Positions 47,930 through 58,335 of a stretch of DNA of 64,000 nt are shown piece after piece. The first letter of the stretch is position 1, and the number at the start of each line of letters is the position of its first letter. The DNA is from Topomyia yanbarensis (Eukaryota; Arthropoda; Insecta; Diptera; Culicidae): assembly GCF_030247195.1 (NCBI RefSeq), contig NC_080671.1:89799870-89863869 (forward strand), given 5' to 3'. The translations under genes were made by a program, and so were the position numbers. The notes below the pieces were generated by a model that was given only the letters and a program-made list of their open reading frames with translations, had not been told where the DNA came from and did no database searches.

Positions 47930-48365
47930 CCAGCGCAGAATACTTATGCGGCAAGATATTCCATCACTGCTGGCAGGTAGAGGAGTGCTCCGACACCGAC
48001 AAGCTCGGCGTGTGACCCTTCCTCAGCAAACGAAGTACAGCGAACCGGGAACTGGCACGAATCGAGCGGGCTTTTGGCTTCCCTTCGCCTTTCCTCCTTT
48101 ACTGCGTTCAGACATAGCGCGGTGTAGCCAGTACGAGTGTAACACGCGAATGATGACGCACTTGCAAAGGATCATCGGTTTTGTACTCGATTCAGCTTAC
48201 GTTCAAAGCCAAAGGGGCTGACCATCGAGTGGAAACAAAATCAACGCTCGCGTCCCTCGCACACTACCGCTTTCCCACAGTATGCGCTGTACTCGGTTCA
48301 GTTTATGTTCAACGCATAAGGGGCCGGCCATCGAACGAAAACAGTTTACTTAACAACTTCGAATG
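47930..48365. repeat. GC-rich block with 106-bp partial duplication
   Basis: GTACTCGATTCAGCTTACGT at 48183 is repeated as GTACTCGGTTCAGTTTATGT at 48289, and the match extends through AGGGGCTGACCATCGAGT / AGGGGCCGGCCATCGAAC. The block is sharply GC-richer than its surroundings and holds no recognised protein. It is probably part of an unidentified mobile element. Confidence 0.45.
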
Positions 48366-50437
48366 AAAACTAGTCTTGTTCGCTTGTGGTCGAATTGTAC
48401 GGAGCAGGAAATATCCCACAAAATCCATTATTTCCGTTATTTTCAGCAATTGTACATTCTACGGAATTAGTTACAGAATTGTTGTACATTTTTTCAATCA
48501 GATAGCGCAAAAATCTATTTTTTCAATTCAGAAAAAAACATTCAAAAATTCGGGTAAAATTCCGGCCGAAAATTTTGAATCGTGGACCCTATATTGAAGC
48601 GTTGGAAGTATTCTACTTCAAATATCACGCAATTTTCATTCTTTATTGCATGAACTGCCAAATATTTTCTACTTCGGCAATAGCAAGATTAATGTTCGTT
48701 AGATCCTATTTCAATAATGTGAAATATGCTATTTTTAAATTCGATTGACAACGGTTTGGAACTAGCATTGTTTTGAACCAATTTTTGTCGTGTTTCTACT
48801 GTCACCCTGCCTATCATAGAAGGGACCGCTAGATCTATTCAGTGGATTGCATTGCAATAAATCGTAAGACGAAAAGTTTGTTAATACTGTTTACATTTTC
48901 ACCCAGTTTATTACATTGTTTCTCAAAGTCGATGTAGAGATATTGTTAGTAACTTATGCAAGCTGAGTTTCTCCATGCGTATTATTCTAGCTGCTTCTTT
49001 GAATTTGCACGGCAGCATAAAATGTTGATCGTGTTTGGGCAGCTTCCTGGGGTATATTAACAATACGACAATATGAATATAATGTGCAAGTTTTATCACC
49101 CGACGCCATCATTACCAAAGATTAGTTTTAAAAATTCAATCGTCTCACCCTAAGTAAATGTCAAATTTTTCCAGACGTGTCTTCTCCAAATTTGATTCCA
49201 ATCAGATAAGCCCAGCGTTCTATGCAGTAGTTTTGGACAATTTACTTGCAGAAAAAACACTTCCTCGCAATTAGCTCGTTGTATATTTCAGATTATCACT
49301 ATGAATTAGTGTGAATCAAAAGGATAACTTCGTTGGCTACAACTTTATCAAAGACTGCAAATTAGTGCAGCTTCATCAGGAGGAGTTATTACGCTTTTGA
49401 CGAGGCAACGCTTAAGGTTAGTTTTGGACGGGGTCGGATAACACATGGTATTGAATCAGTAGTCGATTTCCACGAACTCAGTCACTACTTCGTTAAAAGT
49501 TTGATAACTTTTCCTAAATAAGTTTGCTTGATTTAAGGTCTTCGACAAAGTTATAGACAGTCACATTAGCTTTCTGTTTTTCACATTTAGTAATAATCTG
49601 GTGCACACACTGTTATCTAGTGGTGAAAATGTTAGCTCCATGTGAATTGTCGTACCATATGTTTTTGTAAGGAAAGATCATAGTTAAATGCCAACTATGA
49701 CCGAAAATGTGGCATTGTGTTTACTGCACTGCTTACTATTCATTAGTGTTGGAAGGGAAATGCATGGAAAATTAGATTGAACACGGCTAAAAAGAATCCC
49801 TTAGATCTCGCATCATATATTTGAAATTTCTAAAATAGATATTTGCTTCGTTGTAGAAAGTGCCTACTTCGAGTAGTGTTAAAACTTTACGGAAGAAATC
49901 ACCCTTTAATTCAATGAAGAAATATGTTAATTCGCGGATTTTGGAATCAATTCGGTTTTTTTTGACGGTTTTTTGAAAAACGTGTTATTTATTATATGCT
50001 TTTCACGTGATACTTATCCTCCGCCTAAAAGAAATTTAATATTTAGAAGACTTGTTGGAGTCAGAGAGGTGTGTGCATAGCATCTTAAGCGATAACATTC
50101 CCGTTGATATGACTTTTGACATTCGCTTTCTCAGATAGCACTTTATACTCTCGTTATATTCTGAAATCGATACGTATTGATGCAATGTATCTTATAATCA
50201 TGACTAATATATACAAATTGTAACAAATTAGCACCGAAAATTCAAGTCTCTCTACGGTTGAATGTGCACTACTCTTCCTCCGTCAAATGGTGCATACTTT
50301 TCTGGATTAGTCTGTTACTATGTGTCTCTCTTCCTATTCATTCTGATAGGAGCTTATGGTGTGAAATGGTTTCATCTATTTTTGAACTAATATTTTTTTC
50401 CGGGTGTTTGTAATAAGATTGCGTAAAACTGAGTTGT

Positions 50438-50629
50438 TATTGCAAATGAATTTTTTTATTTTTGATTATAGATGTTTTAACCTTAAGGTCATTAGATTCT
50501 TTGGGTTAGAGAAATCTCTTAAGAAAAATCTCTAACCCTATACGCGGGGTTGGGATTTGAACCCAGGTGAGCTGCGTACAAGGCAATCGATTTACCAACT
50601 GCACTATGCCCGCCCCTATATTGCAAATG
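50438..50629 (-). mobile_element. tRNA-derived SINE with target-site duplication
   Basis: The minus strand starts AGGGGCGGGCATAGTGCAGT, then has a tRNA-like head with box A (TAGTGCAGTTGG) and box B (GGTTCAAATCC). A body hairpin follows (GGGTTAGAGA ... TCTCTAACCC), and the element ends in an A-rich tail. It is bracketed by TATTGCAAATG at 50438-50448 and 50619-50629, an 11-bp target duplication, so the insert proper is about 170 bp. It resembles Feilai-type mosquito SINEs in structure; the name is not confirmed. Confidence 0.85.
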
Positions 50630-50785
50630 TAACCAAAATTTGAATGTGATTCAAACTAAAACGAATCCAAATAAATTCATCAACCTGCACATTTATAAAG
50701 TCATATCAGGAATGACGTAGTCAACTGATAGCTGAGCTGATCAATTCGGGTTTATTTTCATACGTTTTCTACGGCATTGGAGATT

Positions 50786-53130
50786 CCGAATCCAGAACTT
50801 AGGATGACTTAAACATTTGTGACTAAACTGCTGGTTCTAGAGCTTTAATGTCTTTGGAACAAATAATTTAGGGTGGTTCTAATTGTTTGAATGATCGGGA
50901 AATTGTTTCCGAAATAAGAAGAGGTAGAACAATGAAGGGTTCCACAAAATTGTAGTACAACCTTTTTTAAGCTACTTATCTGAGGAAGTCATTTTTGTTA
51001 CTTTATTGGTTTTAATTTTACAACCATTAGAATGTTGTGTGACAGGGTATCCCAAAAAAAAATCTGTTTTTTTACTATAACTTTTTAAATATTTTTTCCT
51101 TTAATAGCATCTTTACAAAACTTTCAGAGCTTAACTAGACGAATATTATTTATGAAGGCAGGATTGAGAGAGCTCATTTAGTTTAAAAGTTATGAGCATT
51201 TTTAGCAAAAAACAACCTTTTCAGATGTACTTTTAATGCTACAAACAGTATTAATATTCACAATATTCAAACTAAATTAAAATGAGCTAAACAAAAATGA
51301 ACCTCTTAGATTTTTTCTTAAAATATACTACCAACTGTGGTCTTTCGAATGCAAATAGAAGAAATCAATTTCACTTGCTTCATTTAGGGATACCAATATT
51401 TGAAAGGTTATGTTTTTTGCCTTTCTCAATAGAAAGGTATTGCAATTGCTCTGAAAACCGACTTTTTAACGGAAGCCCGGAGGGCCGAGTGACATATACC
51501 ATTCGATTCAGTTCGTCGAGTTCGGCAAATGTCTGTGCGTGTGTATGTATGTGTTTATGTATGTATGTGTGTGTATGTGCGTCGGTGTGTGTATGTGACC
51601 AAAAATGTCATTCATTTTTCTCAAAGATGGCTGAACCGATTTTGACAAACTTAGTCTCAAATGAAAGGTGCAACGTTCCCATAGGCTGCTATTGAATTTC
51701 TAATGGATCCAACTTCCGGAATTACAGGGTGGTGAGTACAATCACGAGGAAGATGTCGATTTTAATAAAATCTGCAATGAATGTACAAAGCTGAAATTTT
51801 TTCCAAAATATGACCACAACTGCATTGATTTGTAGTATTAGGTCACTAACAGCCATTCAAAGTCTCTTTGGCCACATTGGGCACCATCATTGGCTCCGGA
51901 AGCCCCAGCGGAAGTATCAAAATGCAGAATAACAGTCACATCGGTTTCTCGTAGATAGTTAGACCGATTCGATTAAACTTAGTCTCAAATGAAAGGTATT
52001 GCGCCGGTTATTAAATTTCATCTCGATCCGACTTCCGGTTCCGGAGTTACGGGTTGTGGCGTGCCGTCACAAAGCAAATTCTAATTCAAATCAATACTCC
52101 GATGAATGCAAAAAAGGTAAAATGTTTGCTAAAATATCTGTCAAGCAACTTAAATTTCAGTTTCTTGGAAATGGTTGGGCCGATTTTCACAAACTTAGTC
52201 CCAAATGATAGCTATATTATCCCCACAGATGTTTATAAAATTTCGCATGGATCGCTTATATGGTTCCGGAAATATTAACTGAGCCGTCTGGTCACATATA
52301 AAACTCCAATATAAGCCGGAATTCAAATTTTTTTTCATGAAATTTCAGAAATCGAATTCGTATTTTTGATGCCAAAAATCTTTAAAATATATGAAACGCC
52401 GAGATTTTATCTTATTACGAAAAATTTTTTTTCTTAAAAATCGTCTTTTTGAGACTTTGCCGATTTCGCACCTTTTTTCAGTTCAATATTTCCGTGGCTG
52501 TTTTTTCTTTTACAAAATTTTGAAACTAGAATAATTATTTCTTTTCTTTTATATAGTTGTCATGTCATGTATAATAATAATATGTAATATATGCATTTGA
52601 AAGCTTTTAATGAATATAAACAACATTCTCGTGTTCATGATTGAGAAAGGCACAATTGCACCGCTAGGTGGATTAAAACAGGTTTTTTTGCTAAAAATGC
52701 TCATAACTTTTGAACTAAGTGAGCTATCTCAAACCTGCCTTTGTAAATAATATTCGTCTCGATATGCTCTAAAAGTTTCGGAAAGACGCTATTAAAGGAA
52801 AAATATTTTAAAAGTTATATTGAGAAAAAAACTGAATTTTGTAGGGATACCCTATCACACAACATTCTAATAGCTGTAAATTTAATAAGTTACAAATATA
52901 ACGCAAAGTTGCTTAAAAAAGTGTACAATTTTGTGGAACAGTTGATTGTTCTATCTCTTTTTATTGCGAAAATAATTTCCATATCATATAAACAATTTGA
53001 ACCGCCCTATTGTCACCCATCTCAAAAGATGTCTCTATTGACACAGATTATTTATCCCAAAGACATGACAGCTCTAGAACCAGTAGTTTAGTCACAAATG
53101 TTTATGTCATCCTCTATTCTGGAGTCGGAC
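50786..53130. mobile_element. 2.3-kb fold-back element with ~450-bp arms
   Basis: The left arm 50786-51225 and the right arm 52682-53130 are inverted copies. Matching landmarks include ACATTTGTGACTAAACTG with CAGTAGTTTAGTCACAAATG, TTCCACAAAATTGTA with TACAATTTTGTGGAA, ATTAGAATGTTGTGTGA with its complement, and AAAATGCTCATAACTTT near the centre. Arms differ by substitutions and small gaps, so the element is old. Its centre has been entered by another repeat (51410-52680). No transposase. Confidence 0.75.
51410..52680 (+). mobile_element. GTGTGTATGTG-bearing repeat nested in the fold-back element
   Basis: It begins near TTTTTTGCCTTTCTCAATAG and ends with TTGAGAAAGGCACAATTGCA and CTAGGTGGATTAAA; GCCTTTCTCAA and TTGAGAAAGGC are inverted termini. 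It has a TGTG/TATG microsatellite at 51533-51596 and three diverged internal repeats around AAACTTAGTCTCAAATGAAAGGT (51648, 51978) and AAACTTAGTCCCAAATGATA (52192). I recognise this as a widespread mosquito dispersed element; no protein is encoded. Confidence 0.65.
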
Positions 53131-53659
53131 CACTGTGTAATGACACTAATACTGACATGCGAAAATTCTCAAACTTGAATGGGTCCGTCATCTGACATTA
53201 GGAAAAATCAAAACAATACCCCTAATGCTTATTCCTGGTTGACCTTGGCTGATTTTTTAAATCTATTGTTAAGAATTCTACTTTGTACAAAGCATCTAGA
53301 ACTACCATTTGCAGTACGTAACCAAATCGGCCATACAACTTATAATACAACTTAACCTACCAACAGTGCAATACTTAGTTCCAAGAATTGAGTCCACCTA
53401 ATATCAACTTATCTGATTATGTAAACTTCAACTAATCGGGTCATATCTCAATCACGCCAATCCTTAACAACTTAGTCGCCAGGACGGGGTTATGTTATTA
53501 ACAACTAATCAACACACTGAACTAAACGCTAAGCAGCATTATTAACAACAAACAAACAATAACGAAAACAACACGCAAAGCAACAAAAAAGGTTAACAGC
53601 AAACTTCAAAGCTTGGTAATCGTTAGTTTGTTACGGTTGCCGAACAGGCTGCGCTTTAC

Positions 53660-53807
53660 CTTGTGGGAGTTAAACGCCGACAGGGTGGCCAGCGATCCTA
53701 GCGGTCCGTTCGGACTGGGCGTTGGTCCGCAGCAGTTAACTGGCAGTCCGGCAATCGGCAGGGCACTCTTCTGCTGCGACATCGACTGCAGCCGTTTCCG
53801 TTGCCGC
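53660..53807 (-). CDS. LRR receptor exon 5: juxtamembrane cytoplasmic segment
   Basis: The acceptor GCTTCTTTTCAG opens the exon at 53807. The first base completes the Arg codon split with exon 4, then RRQRKRLQSMSQQKSALPIA follows directly after the membrane helix, a typical basic stop-transfer sequence. The middle has a Cys-Cys pair (PVNCCGPTP) that could be palmitoylated. The donor CACAAG|GTAAAG ends it in phase 0. If the donor is not used the frame runs on for 17 codons to a stop at 53606-53608, giving a possible short isoform. Confidence 0.8.
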
Positions 53808-54062
53808 CTGAAAAGAAGCCTTGCGTTGTAGAAGCAAAACCAGCGCGCACGCACGTAGGATTGATCGATTGATTGGATGGTAGGAGTTGAGTTGTGCCAG
53901 TGGAAAGATGAAGGATTTTCCGTGCGATAGAGGTACGAACGGGAGAGAAGGCGAGGTAGAGATAAGAAGTATGGTAAGTGCATTTGTGGAGAAAATTTGG
54001 AAGACTTTGTTTCCGAAATATTTTGTGCAGAAGCGGTCTAATTGTTCGAGATAAAACCGTAC

Positions 54063-54419
54063 CTAGTAGCGGCGATGAAAACGATCACTGCAATCGCAAT
54101 CGTACCACAGATGGCAGCACTGGCGGCGATCGTTATCTTGTCCATGTTGGATGCAGGTGATGCGACTGTTCGCACCTCGCGACACTGGCTGTAAGGCACG
54201 TTGTCCGGCGTAACGCTGATTTCCTCCAGGGACACGACACACACAATGATGCACTCAGCCGTTGGGACGTTTTTGATTTTGAACTCCCGCTCGCTAGCTT
54301 CTAGGGGTGGTCCTTGTTTGAAGCTCTTATCGCCGAAGAGACGATAAACAACACGGAAGCCTAGAATGTTGGCGGTGTCCGAGTCCCACTGGATGATGAC
54401 CGAGCTGTCCTGTCTGGAA
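54063..54419 (-). CDS. LRR receptor exon 4: fibronectin III domain and transmembrane helix
   Basis: Joins exon 3 through a codon split 2/1. Residues about 548-630 form a fibronectin type III-like fold: SSVIIQWDSD (the conserved Trp strand), GFRVVYRLFG (the Tyr strand), then EFKIKNVPTAECIIVCVVSL and a Cys-bearing last strand (YSQCREVRT). About residues 641-664 form a single hydrophobic helix, ITIAASAAICGTIAIAVIVF. The domain order puts the fibronectin domain next to the membrane outside the cell. Donor CTAG|GTACGG. Confidence 0.85.
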
Positions 54420-54479
54420 CTGTAAGTGTATGCGGAAGGTTAGGCGCGATTCGTTGGATGAAGTTGACGCAGGGCTTAC

Positions 54480-55012
54480 CTGAAAGCATTTTTAACCTGA
54501 ACCTCTTTGGTGTCATCGATCTGAGTGCCTCGTTGTGGTGGGAATCCCAGCACCAGTGGTGGCCGTTGCTTGTGTGGAGGTGAATTGTTATTGTTGCGCC
54601 AGTTCTTCGTTACGCTGGCTTTGGTGGTTGTCGTCGTGCTTTGTTTAGTCGTTGATTGCGCTGTGGTTGTTAGTAAGGTGGTGGTGTCGGTGGTTGAACT
54701 TGGTTGGATTGTTTCCTGGGAAGAGGATGACGCAATGGGTGTCGTTGTCGGTAAGGTCGTTGATAGTGCAGTTGTACTACTGCTTGTAGTATTCGTTGTT
54801 TCTACCGAAGTCGGTGGAAGAGTTGTGAGGAATGTTGACGACCGTGGAGTTGTTGTTTTTGGGAGGAGTGAGTCTACAACACCTACGGGTCCGTCCAGGC
54901 TGACTTCAGCGTCCGGACAGGTAAGTTCCTCCGGTTGTATAGAGTAGAAACCTCGATCTCGGAAGCGATTCGGAGATCCGCAGAATTGTGGGTTGCGTTC
55001 GCGGGATGTGAC
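54480..55012 (-). CDS. LRR receptor exon 3: second half of LRRCT and Ser/Thr-rich stalk
   Basis: Begins in phase 0 after acceptor CTTTCAG with VTSRERNPQFCGSPNRFRDR and completes the C-terminal LRR cap: Cys381 and Cys402 pair with Cys353/Cys355 of exon 2. Residues about 410-510 are a stalk in which roughly half the residues are Ser or Thr (TTLPPTSVETTNTTSSSTTA and similar), with potential O- and N-glycosylation sites. The exon ends in the first strand of the fibronectin domain (RPPLVLGFPPQRG). Donor TTCAG|GTAAGC. Confidence 0.85.
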
Positions 55013-55073
55013 CTGAAAGGAAATGTGTCAAGTTACACTACTGAACAAACCACCTGGTAACTAGCTAACTTAC

Positions 55074-56024
55074 TTGTAAATCACCGTTTCGAATCCACTC
55101 GGCTACCCAGCGTAGCTTACAGTCACAGTGCAGGAATCTACCGCCGAGCGATAGGCCCCGCAATGTTCGGTTCAGATGGAGCAGAGCTTTTTCAGGCACG
55201 GTTGGAAGTGGGTTGCCATCGAGGGCTAGGAGTGTAACGGCCGGATTACCACGGAATGCTGTTTCCGGCAAGGCAGTTAGCAAATTGAAACCAATGTCCA
55301 GTACTCGCAGCTCACGTAGCGAGTGGATAGCACCGACGGGGAACTCCGCTAGGAGATTATTCAGCAAACTTAACGAGCTTAATGTTTTTCGTACACCGGA
55401 AAAGGCATTCTCACCGAGAGTTTGGATGAGATTTCGCTCCAAATTCAGAGCTGTGAGAGCCTCCAAACCTTCGAAGGTACGCGTTCCAGCGCTTCCCGGC
55501 AGCTCGCGGATACCGTTCTGAGACAGATCCAGGAAGGCAAGCATCTTAAGCCCACGGACTGCTTCCGGAACTCGCTTCTGTTTGGTACCCTTAAGATTCA
55601 GATTCTTCAGGCTGTTCTCAAGCCCTCGAAAGGCATAGGGAGCCAGTGTGACATTGTTATCACTCAGCTTAAGCGTTGACAGTTTGGCTAAGCCGTTGAA
55701 GGCATCGTTGGGAATTGTATGGATTCTGTTCTTGGACAGATCGAGCAGGTTTAGAATGTTAAGAATCTTCAACGCCCGGATGGGAACCTCGTCAAGTAGA
55801 TTATCTTGCAGGTTCAAGTTCTTCAGGATATTTTCCTGACCTTTGAAGGCCATATCGTCGATCCGCCGGATGTCGCAGCTGCTTAGCTGTACGTTGAACA
55901 GTTTCAGGTTTTCGAAGACATTTGCTTCCAATTTTTCGATCGTCGAATTATTGACGTACAGCAGATCGAGGGGCGTCGATCGCGCGTACTTATCTAAGGC
56001 TTCAACCAGTGTTGGAAAATCGAC
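55074..56024 (-). CDS. LRR receptor exon 2: leucine-rich repeats
   Basis: 317 codons, residues 54-370, opened by acceptor CCCACTAG in phase 0 and closed by donor TACAA|GTAAGT. About ten leucine-rich repeats run from residue 72 (LDLLYVNNSTIEKLEANVF) to about 350; clear units include LNLLDLSKNRIHTIPNDAF, LAFLDLSQNGIRELPG and LRVLDIGFNLLTALPETAF. The exon ends in the first half of the LRRCT cap, FLHCDCKLRWVAEWIRNGD. Such ectodomains act in cell-cell recognition, often in the insect nervous system. Similarity in order of domains to Drosophila haf is noted from memory and not tested. Confidence 0.9.
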
Positions 56025-56083
56025 CTAGTGGGAGACAATTGAATATCATAATGATGATTAATATAGAGGATGTTGCTACTCAC

Positions 56084-56242
56084 TTGATCACATTGCACGG
56101 ACAGTTCCTGTCCGAGGTTATAGGCACATAGACATGAAGTTTGCAGATCGGGCACCTCCCGCTGCCAGGGGCACTGAGCCACTGAATAGTTGACGAGCAG
56201 GAGCGTCGAAATGAGCAATCCTAAATTTCGTAACGTTTTCAT
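56084..56242 (-). CDS. LRR receptor exon 1: signal peptide and N-terminal Cys cap
   Basis: Start ATG at 56242 (context GCCGAGATGA). Residues 1-23 are a signal peptide (MKTLRNLGLLISTLLLVNYS, then VAQ). Residues 24-51 form a Cys cap, CPWQREVPDLQTSCLCAYNL ... VQC, with cysteines at 24, 37, 39 and 51. Upstream in-frame triplets only offer GTG, so the ATG is chosen. Donor TCAA|GTGAGT in phase 0. The total from here to the first UGA in exon 8 is 2718 nt, exactly 906 codons, which supports the whole exon model. Confidence 0.87.
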
Positions 56243-56960
56243 CTCGGCCAATATAAACACTAGTCAACTAACAAGTAACGAAAATTTTAACACTATAAAC
56301 CAACTGCCGAAGCAGCGTTAACACAATTGAACAATTAAAACTGCACGGGAACTAACTACGAATGGCCAGTTCGGTGCTGAATATCGTCGGGATGGAGGTG
56401 AAATTTTCCGCAGACATTCGGTGGAGTTTTTTTTCTATCTTATTTACGCACTGTTTCACACGGTAAATCGATTTTCCTCTAAGTACCGGCGAGGGTCGGT
56501 TAGTCCCGATGGAGTTGTAACTGCTTCAGCTGCTTTCGCGATTGGGGATGTTTCTGATGCTGGCGATGCAATCTGTAACAGCGCAAAAAATAAAAGAGAA
56601 AAAGAGAATGAAAATATACAAATCCGTTACTGCTAAATATGATTGATGATAAGCTCGTTTGCACTGTCTGGTGGTTTTAGTCGCGACGGATGAGCTAAGA
56701 CGAAAGGAATGCTGCACAACGAAGTAGTGGACGGAGGATATAGGATGGGAAGTTTGGTGCTGAGGCGGATTATCAGGGTCAGTTATCGATAGGAAACGAT
56801 CCCTGCTGCTCCGGTTGAAAGATGGGGGCATCGAACTGGGTCATCAATTGCTATTAAAGCAAGAACCACTTTAGATAATGGGGTGTTCTGAGTTCGAGAT
56901 GCGTTCCGATGCTTGGCAGACTTTCTCGAAAGTTGGTGGTAGTGGGAGTTACAATGTTCT
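56243..56960 (-). promoter_or_regulatory. Presumed 5' UTR/promoter region of LRR receptor
   Basis: Directly upstream of the LRR start codon on the minus strand. TTGTTAGTTGACTAG at about 56264-56278 could be an acceptor for a 5' UTR intron. No TATA box stands out. No gene was found on either strand in 56300-56960. Confidence 0.3.
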
Positions 56961-56964
56961 ACTA

Positions 56965-57331
56965 ATGCAATAATAAATCCCAAAAGGGAAAATTGGATTA
57001 AACCAATTTGCGCATTAAGGGCACAAAACCTAACATAAATTAAGTTTGATTTATTGTGTTTCGAATTCATCTCGTCAGTAACTAGCACTAACTGGGTATC
57101 TAGTTAGACGATGTATCTAAACTAGCACTAATTAGACACAAGAAAATACCAAACACATGTGAACGTCTAAAGTAACTGGCTTGTCCCAAGTGACGTCCTG
57201 GGAAGAAAATACAGAAGCTCTGGTTTGCTAATGAGAAAGCGAAAACGAACTCTTGTCTTTTGGCTAGGGAGTCATTGCCTGGCATTATGCAATATTAATT
57301 CCCAAAAGGGAAAATTGGATTAAATCAATTG
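56965..57331. repeat. 45-bp direct repeat separated by 322 bp
   Basis: The segment starting ATGCAATAATAAATCCCAAA at 56965 recurs at 57287 as ATGCAATATTAATTCCCAAA and continues through AGGGAAAATTGGATTAAA, with about three or four differences over 45 bp. It is too long for a usual target duplication, so it is probably a local duplication or two ends of an unidentified insert. Confidence 0.6.
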
Positions 57332-57839
57332 GGTAATTTTGATTAAAGTTTAGCAAAAGCTTTAAGAGTAATAACTTTTGAACGGGCAAAAACGGGCAGC
57401 CAGCTATAGTCTTGTCTTTCGTTATCTCCAATTGAGTTATAGATGATTTGAACAAAACTATTATTTTTTACAATAAATGTTAAATATCTTCGAAAATAAT
57501 CGAGATAAGAAAAATTGTGCGTAATAAAAAATATTTTTTGGGGTCATCCAAATATAACAAAATATAACTTTTTAAGCAATAAATGAAGAGACTTCTTGTA
57601 TTCAGCATCGATTTTTTGTGAAAGCAATCTCCGCAACCTTTCCTAAAACGTCAGCTCATTTTTTCTATCAGGAAAAAGATTAGTTGAAAAATCTCACTTA
57701 TAGAAGGATTAATCACGAAAATCATAACTGCAAATGACAAACCTTGGTATTTTTGATGAGTAGTTCTAAAACACTATTGACGTAAATTCAGCCGTTTCCA
57801 CGTGAACAATCAATCAACAACAAAAAAAATAGCCCCCCT

Positions 57840-58335
57840 CTGAATATCTTGACCTAGCATAAGTCTCCGCTAAAAAAAGTTCAAATTTGTATTCTGTATT
57901 CCTAGTTTCAAGATAGTTGTAATTTTACTTCTTTGTTAAAACTATTGTCCCCCATCTTGTAAATAGAATTGTATCCCTAGTTTTAAAACACCTGTGAATT
58001 TTCTCATAAATATTTGTTCCCCCTTTTGTGTACCAAACTATATTGTTAGTTTTAAGATAACTGTAAATATTTCCTAAAAAACTATTACTATTGAATTCCT
58101 TGTTATAAAACTTTTCATAAAAAAAATCTTTTGCCCCCTCTCTTGTATATAGAATCTTATTTCTAGTCTTAAGATAGCTGTAAAAATTTTCTCTTTTAAA
58201 AAAAATATTTCAACATTGTAACCTCCTAGTTTTAAAATATCCAAAATGTAAAAACAAAAGAATTTGGCTCCGCCAAGCTAACGCATTTGTGCCTATCAAA
58301 TAAACGAAATGAATAAAAAAAAAACAACAACAAAA
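57840..58335 (+). mobile_element. 3' end of a Jockey/Juan-like non-LTR element with tandem repeats
   Basis: Four to five diverged units of about 75-100 bp carry TTGTAAATAGAATTGTATCC and CTAGTTTTAAGATAACTGTAAA-type words (57886, 57950, 58022, 58140). They are followed by TTTGGCTCCGCCAAGCTAAC, CCTATCAAATAAACGAA and a poly(A) at about 58315-58325. The layout, C-rich separators then a short 3' tail and poly(A), fits the 3' UTR of a mosquito Jockey-clade element. No coding part precedes it. Confidence 0.5.

Larger units (their letters stand above)
41098..53659 (-). other. Intron 5 of LRR receptor (12.6 kb)
   Basis: Lies between donor CACAAG|GTAAAG (53660/53659) and acceptor AAAACAG (41098). No further exon was recognised. 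Content includes a (CCA)n run at about 41848-41868, element relics listed separately, and otherwise AT-rich sequence. Nothing recognisable was seen at 42600-44500, 46800-47900 and 48370-50430. Confidence 0.6.

Noticed and set aside
50519..50618. Functional tRNA gene on the minus strand
   Set aside because: It has box A and B, but the flanking 11-bp target duplication, extra hairpin body and A-rich tail show it is a SINE.
54525..54947. 140-codon Val-rich open frame on the + strand
   Set aside because: Antisense of the Ser/Thr-rich stalk (ACN codons read as GTN/GGT); no independent signal.
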